Assembly (NCBI GenBank): GCA_045534445.1
Contig: JAZSJQ010000112.1
Coordinates: 1-40,875 of the forward strand
Origin: JAISGQ01 sp045534445
Lineage (GTDB): Bacteria > Bacillota > Clostridia > Oscillospirales > Acutalibacteraceae
Length of the DNA: 40,875 bases
Reading direction: 5' to 3'
The notes under the pieces: model-generated
Database searches by the model: none
Told to the model about the DNA's origin: nothing
Seen by the model: the letters and a program-made list of their open reading frames with translations, nothing else
Position numbers and translations under genes: made by a program
Shown here: one piece after another, positions 32,308 through 40,047 of the stretch
Layout: each line of letters begins with the position of its first letter
How positions within the stretch are numbered: the first letter of the stretch is position 1

Positions 32308-32861
32308 ACTTCAAACCCTTCCTTTCTCAGATGATCGCGCAGCCGCTCTCTTGTTCTCAGAAGTCTCACGGAAACACTGTTTTCACTCATTTTCATTCTT
32401 CGGGCTATGTCGCCTACCGAGTCGGAAAACCAGTAGCGGCGCATGAATATCACTCGGCTGTCGGTGTCGATGCCGTCAAGAAAGCTGTCGATTGCCTCTG
32501 TCAGCTCCTTTGCCGACACCTCGCTCTCTGTGTTTTCCCTTGAAGAAAGACAGCCGCAAAGCTCCGAAAGCGTCTCATCATATCTGCTGTTTCGCTTCCG
32601 AGCAGTGTTTTTGTGATATCTTGCGATGCTGATATTTCGCACTATCCTGCATATGTATGCAGACAGTACATCGGGTCTGTGGGGAGGTATGCTGTTCCAT
32701 GCACCGAGATAGGCATCATTGACACACTCCGATGCATCTGCATCGTTTTCCAGAATGTTTCGGGCTATGCTCCTGCACAGAGCACCGTACTTGCCGTCGA
32801 GGCTTTCGATCGCCTCCTCCGAGCGCTGATTGAACATTTCGATTATCTTACTGTCCTCCAC
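32304..32861 (-). CDS. ECF-type RNA polymerase sigma factor
   Basis: A 185-residue sigma factor: region 2 with NDADASECVNDAYLGAWNSIPP and LSAYICRIVRNISI, and region 4 with FMRRYWFSDSVGDIARRMKMSENSVSVRLLRTRERLRDHL. I chose the GTG at 32861 because AAGGAGG stands 8 bp before it; an upstream TTG would put this site inside the gene. It would direct transcription in response to the signal read by its membrane partner downstream. Confidence 0.88.
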   Translation of the reverse strand: MEDSKIIEMFNQRSEEAIESLDGKYGALCRSIARNILENDADASECVNDAYLGAWNSIPPHRPDVLSAYICRIVRNISIARYHKNTARKRNSRYDETLSELCGCLSSRENTESEVSAKELTEAIDSFLDGIDTDSRVIFMRRYWFSDSVGDIARRMKMSENSVSVRLLRTRERLRDHLRKEGFEV

Positions 32862-33639
32862 CTTGTTCACCTCCTTCAATAGTATACTATGGTTTTGAAG
32901 GTGAATCTTACAGAAGAATCTGATTTTTTATTATACAGTTCGTAATTTTAAATAAATATATTACAGATATGCCTTGTTCAAGATTTTGACGGGCGGATAA
33001 TATCCGCCTCTACGGTGTTGGGATTTAGTCTATCGATGGTGTTTGAGTAAATCGCAGGGACAATTCATGAATTATACGTTTTGGATTTATCCAAATGTTC
33101 GGGATTCAGAAGAGGGGAAGCGATATATTTGCCTCTGTGAATGCAGTAATCCATGCCGTCAGTGAAAGGGCATAACAGAACAGCAAGGCACGAACAAGAA
33201 CAGCTCGTGCCAAATGCCTTGCTTGAGAAATCCAAAAGGGGAAGCGATAAAGGTTATTGCGTGGAAGACGGTAATGACCGCTGTTGAGTTATGGGTTATT
33301 CAGAACGTTATTGTCTACACGGCGGTCATGGACACCCTTTTGGTCGTTTAGGGTACAGGGATTCTTAAGGGGGATAGGGGGTTCGAAACTCCTTTCCCCT
33401 TAAGTAATTTCTTTGGTTCGTTTATTTGTTAGCAAAGAAATGAACATATCCCCTTCGTAAAAACCAAAACAAAAAACAAGCCCGAGTGTCTGAAAAAACG
33501 GACGACCAATGGTCGCCCCTACGATGATGTGGGGATATATTCGCGAATGAGAACGGGACGATGATGTGGTAAGGGCTCATTTTCCTGAATAACTCTATCC
33601 CAACAGCAGGTGTTGTCCCATTTGCTCATTCCAATGCCA
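32862..33639. other. Gene-free, palindrome-rich gap
   Basis: No credible gene is seen in this 778-bp gap. It contains nested hairpins at 33182-33223, 33274-33329, 33364-33404 and 33407-33441, a 12-bp direct repeat GGGGAAGCGATA (33113-33124 and 33238-33249), and one CGTAGGGG-family palindrome at 33498-33523. It may be a decayed interspersed element; transcription as a structured RNA cannot be excluded. Confidence 0.5.
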
Positions 33640-34266
33640 TCAATCAACCATTCTCGCAAGAAGAAGATACTCTCCCTCTTTAACCTTCACCCGTTCCTTC
33701 GTCATCAATGTAATACGCTCGTCGGCGTGCATTATGCCGATTATCAAATGCTCCTTGGGTATTTTCAGATCGTCGGCATAGCGGCCGTCCATAAGGTCAG
33801 TTACCTTCATGAGTCTGAAGCCCAGAGTATTGGTTCCGAACTGCACCGTCTGTCTCTGCTGATACTCGGGCGCAAGGGCAGATACGATAGCATCCGCCAC
33901 AAGACGGGTCGAGCATATGGTCTCAAGACCGTAGTGCTGATAAATGCTCTCTCTTCCAACGTCCACAAGACCCGTTACGATCTTCTCCGTTCCGAAGAAT
34001 TCCCTTGTCATTTCGGAGACCATAACATTTGTATTGTCGTCATCGGTGCAGGCAACCAGCGCATCACAGTCCTCGATGCCTGCGGACTTCAGCGCATCAA
34101 GGTCGGTTGCCCTGCCCATGGTTACACTGCCCTGAAAATCCAGATTTGCAAGTGCATTTATCGATTCCTTGTTCTCGCAGAGAACAGCCACCTGATGCCT
34201 TGCGGCAACAAGCTCGCAGGCGATGTGCCGCGCATTTTTTCCGCTTCCCACAACAAGAACATTCAT
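33640..34266 (-). CDS. TrkA-type potassium-transport regulator (RCK protein) 1
   Basis: A 208-residue protein with a TrkA-N Rossmann domain (VLVVGSGKNARHIACEL, then ATDLDALKSAGIEDCDALVACTDDDN) and a TrkA-C region ending with HADERITLMTKERVKVKEGEYLLL. These subunits bind NAD(H) or ATP and gate Trk/Ktr potassium channels. It follows the YfhO gene by 15 bp with GGAGG before the ATG, so they are co-transcribed. No channel subunit is visible in the window; a second TrkA-type protein lies at 37153. Confidence 0.88.
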   Translation of the reverse strand: MNVLVVGSGKNARHIACELVAARHQVAVLCENKESINALANLDFQGSVTMGRATDLDALKSAGIEDCDALVACTDDDNTNVMVSEMTREFFGTEKIVTGLVDVGRESIYQHYGLETICSTRLVADAIVSALAPEYQQRQTVQFGTNTLGFRLMKVTDLMDGRYADDLKIPKEHLIIGIMHADERITLMTKERVKVKEGEYLLLARMVD

Positions 34267-34281
34267 AGTAAAACCTCCGTA

Positions 34282-36954
34282 TCAAAGCCAGTCAAGTGTA
34301 TTTTCATCTGATTCAAAATCAAGGTCAACCTCAAGAGTCGGAGTCACAACAGGTATGACATTGCCCTCTTCAACAGGCTCCATGCCCGGTATCTCGGGCA
34401 TTCTCTGAACAGGCTGTCCCGCTCTTGCAGGCATAGGCATATCATTTTTAAGGCTCCGCTCGTTCATAATTACATAGCACAGTGCCAGCAGCAGCGACAT
34501 GGCGCTTATTATCATGCACACATCAAAGCCTCTCGGAGTGTAGACAAGTGACAGGGTGTGCTGACCCTCGGACGCGGAAACAGCCAGCAGACCGTTCATG
34601 CATTCAAGAGTCTCCGCTTCCTTGCCGTCAACCACCGCGTGCCAGTTTCTGCTGTAGGGAAGAGTGGTAAGGATAACGTCTCCTGCCGAGGTCTGGGCAA
34701 CCGCCTTGAGAGTGTTGCCCTGTGCCTTTACAAAGGTAAGCTGCTGAGAGCTTATTATGCTGAGTACAGAGGAAAACGCTTCATTGTCGAGAGTGGTGAA
34801 ATATACACTGTTTATTGTAGTGTTGACCTCTCTCAGCTCCATTTCCACGGTAACGCTGTCGAGAGCATTGTATTTTCCGAGGCTGACTATTGCACCCAGA
34901 TCGGAATTTTCAACCGTCACCCCGTTTATCGCAAGTCGGGAATCCCTCGGCATACTTGAGGATATCCACATATACATCTCACCGTCGCACAGCGCGGTGA
35001 CGGTGTAGGAAAGCACCGCACCGTCCTCGTAACGGGTAATGAGCTTACTTTCGTCAAAATCGTTGCAGGCGGCACCGTCATAGCGCATTTCGTTTATCTG
35101 TGCGGCGGAGAATACCGTCCTCTGCTCACCCAGTATTGCCGACAGCACCAGCTCCTGAGCAGTAAAGGGGTTTGATGACATAGAGGGATCGACCCCGAGG
35201 GAAATGCCCGATGCCGCAAAACCTGCGGACAGGGCATTTTTGTTTTCGTAAAGACCGATGCCTTCGCCGACCGACAGGGCGGTGTAGGTCTTGTCATTTT
35301 CATCGGCTATAAGATAGCGAACACCGAAAAGCGCATCAGTAACGCCTGTCCATCCGTTTTCGCCGCTTATTCCCAGAGCGGAAAGCAGCTTTGTATCACT
35401 GCCGTAATCTGCAATCTGCTGTGAGATAAGCCCCTTTGAATCCACTATATCACAGCCGCCGCGGACACGGGAGATGCCCGATCTGCCGCCTGTTTTCTCC
35501 CAGCCTCCAAGGAGGGAGTCAACGGTATCCTCCACTGCCGCGGCATCGGCAATGGCTTCGTTCTTAACGGGCAGAGAATGGTTCTTTGCTTTTATCATAC
35601 AGTCCGCGCCTGCGGTTATCGCCTCAGCAAAGATGCAGAGCATTATGACCACACCGAAGATCGCGGGAGGTCTGCGGTTGCTCATTACCACAAGCACGAT
35701 TGCCGCATAAAGGGTAATAAAGCCGGCGGTCACTATCATAACAAGGAAGCTTGGCTTCTGCTCGCACAGCAGAAGTGCCAGCACATAAAGCATACCCATA
35801 GCCGCCCAGCTTCCCACCGCCTTGCCCACGGTAATACCCGAGGGGACGGAAAGTCCTCTTGCGGCAAAGCACACGGCACAGGTGCAGAAAACAAAGGACA
35901 CGCCGCTTTCGCAGAGGGTGCTGACGGTAAAGCCCGTGAAAATCACGCTGAGAGGGGAGAGCACCTGAACAAGCATAAGAAGCCCAAGAATACCTGCCGC
36001 CATGATGCGCTCGCCCTTGGGAAGCTTGTTGTTGAAGAAATAGACAGGGAGCATTACAAGGGTGCAGGCAGAGCAGTAGAGCATGGCATTTCCGCCCTCT
36101 TTTGCCTCATTTCCCATGAAAAGTCCCGAAACAAGCTCGGGGACGGAAACTCCCGAAGACGCAGTTCTTACGGCAGAGCCGCTTTCAGCCATTTCTATCA
36201 TAGAGGGCACAGCAAACACGGCACCGATGCCGATCGAGATCGCAAACACGAGCATACATCGCAGAGCGGCGGTCTTAATGCCGCTTTTTTCCTCCACCGC
36301 ATTTGTTCCCCATACAAATATCGCCGCTGTAAAAAGCAGTACCGCAGGCCACAACTGCCACGAGGTCAGCGAGAAGCAGGAAAGAGCCAGGGTCAGCCAT
36401 ACGACCCGACCGCTCCTGAGCAGAGCAATGACTCCTGCACCGATGGCAGGCAGTATGACTGCCGCCCCTGCATAGAGAGGGGAAAAGACCGACATAAGAA
36501 AACAGGCACAGCCGCCGTAGGCAACGGAAAAGCCCAGACACAGCTCTGCACGGTCATTGAGGGAGGCTGTCAGCAGATATGCCGAAAGTCCTGCAAGACC
36601 CATTCGCACAATGGTTATGAGCATAAAGGCATCTGCCATGCCCGATGCGGGAAACAGCAGTACAATAAGATAAAGAGGGGAGAAGAAGGAGCCTGCATAT
36701 GTACTCCATGTACCTTCTCCGAGACCTTTCGAAAAGCTGTAGAAAAGACTTCCGTCCTCTGCAATGGCGCGTCTGAAGCGCTCAAGCTCCTCTATGAACG
36801 ATGCATTCAGCTTTGTAATGAGAGTTGCATTGCCAAAGGGACTTACTCCTCCGATAAGACAGACAACTATAAGCACTGCCGCCGGCAGAAGAAACGCAAA
36901 GGGTATCATGACTCTTTTTGCACTGCTGTCACGGGCGGAAATATTCGCCTCCAT
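34282..36954 (-). CDS. YfhO-family multi-spanning membrane protein
   Basis: An 890-residue protein of the bacterial membrane protein YfhO family. The N-terminal half has many hydrophobic helices beginning VMIPFAFLLPAAVLIVVCLIG, with GLGEGTWSTYAGSFFSPLYL, a family hallmark. The middle is an extracytoplasmic domain, followed by ILTTLPYSRNWHAVVDGKEA and a last helix (FDVCMIISAMSLLLALCYVI). The family is linked to glycosylation of lipoteichoic acid or other envelope polymers. I chose ATG 36954, since AAGGAG lies 8 bases upstream. Confidence 0.85.
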   Translation of the reverse strand: MEANISARDSSAKRVMIPFAFLLPAAVLIVVCLIGGVSPFGNATLITKLNASFIEELERFRRAIAEDGSLFYSFSKGLGEGTWSTYAGSFFSPLYLIVLLFPASGMADAFMLITIVRMGLAGLSAYLLTASLNDRAELCLGFSVAYGGCACFLMSVFSPLYAGAAVILPAIGAGVIALLRSGRVVWLTLALSCFSLTSWQLWPAVLLFTAAIFVWGTNAVEEKSGIKTAALRCMLVFAISIGIGAVFAVPSMIEMAESGSAVRTASSGVSVPELVSGLFMGNEAKEGGNAMLYCSACTLVMLPVYFFNNKLPKGERIMAAGILGLLMLVQVLSPLSVIFTGFTVSTLCESGVSFVFCTCAVCFAARGLSVPSGITVGKAVGSWAAMGMLYVLALLLCEQKPSFLVMIVTAGFITLYAAIVLVVMSNRRPPAIFGVVIMLCIFAEAITAGADCMIKAKNHSLPVKNEAIADAAAVEDTVDSLLGGWEKTGGRSGISRVRGGCDIVDSKGLISQQIADYGSDTKLLSALGISGENGWTGVTDALFGVRYLIADENDKTYTALSVGEGIGLYENKNALSAGFAASGISLGVDPSMSSNPFTAQELVLSAILGEQRTVFSAAQINEMRYDGAACNDFDESKLITRYEDGAVLSYTVTALCDGEMYMWISSSMPRDSRLAINGVTVENSDLGAIVSLGKYNALDSVTVEMELREVNTTINSVYFTTLDNEAFSSVLSIISSQQLTFVKAQGNTLKAVAQTSAGDVILTTLPYSRNWHAVVDGKEAETLECMNGLLAVSASEGQHTLSLVYTPRGFDVCMIISAMSLLLALCYVIMNERSLKNDMPMPARAGQPVQRMPEIPGMEPVEEGNVIPVVTPTLEVDLDFESDENTLDWL

Positions 36955-37015
36955 GCTCCTCACTCCTTTTCCCGATCTTATATGAACCGATGTGAAATAT
37001 ACATTATAATATTAA

Positions 37016-37044
37016 ATTATATCACGGCATATTTCGCTAAACAA
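37016..37044 (-). promoter_or_regulatory. Promoter of the YfhO-TrkA operon
   Basis: On the minus strand, TTGTTT (37039-37044), a 17-bp spacer and TATAAT (37016-37021) stand about 60 bp before the start. Confidence 0.6.
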
Positions 37045-37088
37045 GAGCCAACTTTCCCGTCCTCCGATTTTTATGTCGTCCCTCATAA

Positions 37089-37118
37089 TTGACGTACCTT
37101 ATATAAAAGGTGTATAAT
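37089..37118 (+). promoter_or_regulatory. Promoter of the second TrkA gene
   Basis: TTGACG (37089-37094), an 18-bp spacer and TATAAT (37113-37118). The spacer holds an ACCTT-N6-AAGGT palindrome, a possible operator. Confidence 0.75.
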
Positions 37119-37152
37119 AAAACAAAAACATCTTATGCGGAGGAGATCCCAT

Positions 37153-37809
37153 ATGAAAATAATCATAGCAGGCGGCGGCGACTTAGGCTATTATCTTGCA
37201 AAGACCATGCTCGGCAGGAACCACGAGGTAAGTATAATAGAAGTATCCATGGAGCGCGCCTCCTCCATCAGCACACAGCTTGACCGCTCGGTAATACTGG
37301 GCAACGCAACGGAGCTTGAATGTCTGCAGTACGCACATACGGAAGAAGCAGAGGTCTTTATTGCCGTTACGGGCAGGGACGAGGATAATCTTATCGCCTG
37401 CCAGCTCGCAAAACGCACCTTCAATGTGCCGAAGACCATCGCCCGTTCGAATAACCCCAACAACGCCGAAGTGCTGAAAAGGCTGGGCGTTGACTTTGTG
37501 CTGTGCGACTCCGAGATAATCACAAGGGTCATCGAGCAGGAGGCAGACTCCGCAGGTGCTTATCTTGTCGCCACCCTCAACGGCGGCGATGCCGGCATAT
37601 ATGAATATGTTATCGGTGCAAAATCACCCATCTGCGGCAAGGCTATCGTTAATATCGAGCTGCCACGTTCCTCTCTTATCGTCTCCATCGTCCGCGGCAG
37701 AGAAACCATAATTCCCCGAGGCGGTACACAGATAATTGCAGGGGATAAGGTAGTCGTCCTGACCACCACGGAATCGGTAAAAACCGTCCAGAAAGCCATT
37801 CGCGGCTGA
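37153..37809 (+). CDS. TrkA-type potassium-transport regulator (RCK protein) 2
   Basis: A 218-residue protein with the NAD-binding GGGDLGYYLAKTMLGRNH motif at the N-terminus, LGNATELECLQYAHTEEAEVFIAVTGRDEDN, then a TrkA-C domain (SLIVSIVRGRETIIPRGGTQI). The motif set is that of TrkA/KtrA regulatory subunits. I chose ATG 37153 with GGAGGAG upstream; an earlier ATG would place that site inside the gene. It is divergent from the YfhO-TrkA operon and followed by a terminator. Confidence 0.9.
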   Translation: MKIIIAGGGDLGYYLAKTMLGRNHEVSIIEVSMERASSISTQLDRSVILGNATELECLQYAHTEEAEVFIAVTGRDEDNLIACQLAKRTFNVPKTIARSNNPNNAEVLKRLGVDFVLCDSEIITRVIEQEADSAGAYLVATLNGGDAGIYEYVIGAKSPICGKAIVNIELPRSSLIVSIVRGRETIIPRGGTQIIAGDKVVVLTTTESVKTVQKAIRG

Positions 37810-37820
37810 TAAAATGCTAT

Positions 37821-37849
37821 AGCCCCCAATGACTGCATTGGGGGCTGTT
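37821..37849 (+). terminator. Terminator of the second TrkA gene
   Basis: AGCCCCCAATG (37821-37831) pairs with CATTGGGGGCT (37836-37846) around an ACTG loop, with a T-rich tail, 12 bp past the stop. Confidence 0.88.
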
Positions 37850-37860
37850 TATATTACAGA

Positions 37861-38046
37861 AACCGCCCCTGCGGTGTAAATTATCTCACCCAAATCGCGA
37901 TGACCACGCGACCCGTCGTAGGGGACGATGCCCTCATCGTCCCGCTTTTCTCATAAACGGCTCCCAACACACCGTAGGGGAGGGGCTCTGCCCCCTCCCG
38001 TTTAAAACCGCCCCTACAGTGTAAATTATCTCACCCAAATCGTGAT
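37861..38046. repeat. Interspersed repeats upstream of hrcA
   Basis: A 41-bp direct repeat beginning AACCGCCCCT occurs at 37861-37901 and 38006-38046 with a few mismatches. Between the copies lie two palindromes that start CGTAGGGG and end CCCG (37917-37944 and 37973-38000). No gene is present in this 413-bp gap between the TrkA and hrcA genes; the rest is the hrcA promoter region. Confidence 0.8.
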
Positions 38047-38082
38047 ATTTCCGTGATTCATTAATTATTTACAGTCAGCATA

Positions 38083-38111
38083 TTGACAACCGAAACAAAA
38101 AATGGTAATCT
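38083..38111 (+). promoter_or_regulatory. Heat-shock operon promoter
   Basis: TTGACA (38083-38088), a 17-bp spacer and TAATCT (38106-38111), directly upstream of CIRCE. Confidence 0.75.
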
Positions 38112-38121
38112 AATATTGAAA

Positions 38122-38148
38122 TTAGCACTCGGTTATCGAGAGTGCTAA
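38122..38148 (+). promoter_or_regulatory. CIRCE operator
   Basis: TTAGCACTC, 9 bases, GAGTGCTAA: a perfect match to the HrcA-binding CIRCE element. It covers the expected transcription start region of the hrcA operon, so HrcA represses the operon until heat shock. Confidence 0.97.
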
Positions 38149-38222
38149 TTATAGCACTCAGATAAATCGACTGCTAACCTGCGCAAAAGTCGGTTCCCCC
38201 GACAAAAAAGAAGGTGGTATCA

Positions 38223-39257
38223 ATGAAACAGGGACAGAGAAAGTATAAAATTCTTGAAGCCATCGTAGATTCTTATGTAGTGACAGGTGAGCCCATCGGT
38301 TCAAAGACTCTCTCTCAGATGCTTCCTATCGATGTTTCAAGTGCCACCATACGAAACGACATGGCAGACTTAACTCTCAACGGCTATCTTGAACAGCCCC
38401 ACACCTCCGCAGGCAGAATTCCTTCCCAGCGCGGCTACAGGCTCTATGTAGACCAGCTCATGTGGAAGCGAAATCTTGCAGAGGAAGCCCAGCAGCATAT
38501 AATCCGCGCGCTGGCGGCAAGCGGCTGTAATCCCGAGAGCTTTATAGAGTCCACAGCCTCCATGCTGGCTGAGCAGACAGGTATGGCGGCAATAATCACC
38601 TCACCTGCTGACAGCAGTGCCTGCGTGGCAGGGGTCGAGGTCATGGCAACGGGCAGGCACTCCATCGTCCTTATAATGATGATGACCCCCTCGGTAATGA
38701 AAAGCCGCATATGCCGTCTGACCTTCGATGTTGACAGCGTGGCTGTTGCACTTATACGGCACCTTATGCAGAAGCATATCCTCGGCATGAAGGTCTCCGA
38801 GCTTACACCTGACTACATGAAGCGCATCAGCGCTGAGGCAGGAGAGGCAGGAGAGGCTCTGCTTCCCGTATACGAGGCAATAACCGATATCGCCGCAGAG
38901 GCACAGAGGGTCAACCTTACGATAGCAGGTCTTACAAATCTTATTGACCGCGATGACCTCCCCTTTGACGAGGCAAAGGAGGTTCTGGCATTCCTTAAAA
39001 ACAGCGAGGAGCTTATAAGTCTCCTGACCTCAACAGGACCTGCCACAACCCGAGTCCTCATAGGCAGAGAGACAAAGAAGCCTGCACTTTCCCAGATAAG
39101 CATAATCGCCTCCCGTTATTATTCGGGCGTGGGCGCCGCAGGCTGGACAGGTGTTATAGGACCCACCAGAATGAACTACGCAAGCCTTATTCCCCATGTG
39201 GAATACTTCGCAGGCATAGTCGGTCGTGTAATGCGCGAAGCGCTTTGCATAAATTAA
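38223..39257 (+). CDS. hrcA: Heat-inducible transcription repressor HrcA
   Basis: A 344-residue HrcA: an N-terminal winged helix with KYKILEAIVDSYVVTGEPIGSKTL and SSATIRNDMADL, then YLEQPHTSAGRIPS, and a C-terminal dimerisation domain ending NYASLIPHVEYFAGIVGRVM. It binds CIRCE, found just upstream, and is kept active by GroEL. ATG 38223 is preferred over an earlier GTG because AAGGTGG lies at the right distance. It is the first gene of hrcA-grpE-dnaK. Confidence 0.96.
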   Translation: MKQGQRKYKILEAIVDSYVVTGEPIGSKTLSQMLPIDVSSATIRNDMADLTLNGYLEQPHTSAGRIPSQRGYRLYVDQLMWKRNLAEEAQQHIIRALAASGCNPESFIESTASMLAEQTGMAAIITSPADSSACVAGVEVMATGRHSIVLIMMMTPSVMKSRICRLTFDVDSVAVALIRHLMQKHILGMKVSELTPDYMKRISAEAGEAGEALLPVYEAITDIAAEAQRVNLTIAGLTNLIDRDDLPFDEAKEVLAFLKNSEELISLLTSTGPATTRVLIGRETKKPALSQISIIASRYYSGVGAAGWTGVIGPTRMNYASLIPHVEYFAGIVGRVMREALCIN

Positions 39258-39299
39258 TTAATTTACTCCAAATTTAATATAATGAAAGGAGCATTAATA

Positions 39300-39827
39300 A
39301 TGGCGGAAAACGAAAAGGATTTCATCGAGGAAGAAGAAATAATCGATGAAACCGCAGAGGAAACAGCAGTTGAGGAGGAGGCGGTCGAAGAGCCCTCCGA
39401 AATCGAACAGGAGCTTGCAGAAATCAAAGACAAGTATCTCCGCGTTGTTGCAGAGTACGAAAACTACCGCAAGCGCACCGCACGCGAGAAGGATGCACTT
39501 TATGTTGACGTCACCGCAGGCAGTGTAAAGACTCTTCTCCCCGTCATCGACAACATCGAGCGCGCACTTGCCGCTGAGAATGTATCTGTTGAGGACATGA
39601 GAAAAGGCTTTGAAATGATCCTCGGAAGCGCAGGCGACTGCTTCGGCAAGCTTGGCGTTACTTCCTTCGGCGCAGTAGGCGACGACTTTGACGCAAACAT
39701 CCACGACTGCATCGGCATGAGCGAGGACGGCGACGTTGAATCGGGCAAGATCTGCATGGTTCTCCAGAAGGGCTATGCAATGGGTCAGAAGATCATCAGA
39801 ACCGCAATGGTTCAGGTTAAAGCATAG
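39300..39827 (+). CDS. grpE: Nucleotide exchange factor GrpE
   Basis: A 175-residue GrpE: an acidic N-terminus, a long helix with KDKYLRVVAEYENYRKRTAREK, a middle part with LLPVIDNIERAL, and the C-terminal GKICMVLQKGYAMGQKIIRTAMVQV signature. It releases ADP from DnaK. ATG 39300 was chosen because AAAGGAG (39285-39291) is properly placed. It follows hrcA by 42 bp and precedes dnaK by 220 bp of repeats. Confidence 0.96.
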   Translation: MAENEKDFIEEEEIIDETAEETAVEEEAVEEPSEIEQELAEIKDKYLRVVAEYENYRKRTAREKDALYVDVTAGSVKTLLPVIDNIERALAAENVSVEDMRKGFEMILGSAGDCFGKLGVTSFGAVGDDFDANIHDCIGMSEDGDVESGKICMVLQKGYAMGQKIIRTAMVQVKA

Positions 39828-39844
39828 CTTTAACCTGATATAAT

Positions 39845-40000
39845 CGTAGGGGACGGCGCCGAGTTCGGCAAGACGAACTCAACGACGCTCCCGTAAAACA
39901 CCCACCAAACCCGTAGGGGACGGCGCCGAGTTCGGCAAGCCGAACTCAACGACGCTCCCGTTGTAAAAAACAATCGTAGGGGCGGGCATTGCCCGTCCGT
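39845..40000. repeat. Palindromic CGTAGGGG repeats between grpE and dnaK
   Basis: Two 49-bp copies, differing at one base, lie at 39845-39893 and 39912-39960; each starts CGTAGGGG, contains GAGTTCGGC and GACGAACTC or CCGAACTC as an inverted pair, and ends CTCCCG. A shorter palindrome, 39975-40000, follows. They sit inside the operon and may affect mRNA stability or dnaK expression. Confidence 0.85.
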
Positions 40001-40047
40001 AAAAACACAAAACCAACCAATCTAATATATAAAGGAGACAAACACAA

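Noticed and set aside
35578..37092. 504-codon plus-strand ORF
   Set aside because: It is antisense to the YfhO gene; its His/Lys/Arg-rich, low-quality composition is typical of a shadow frame.
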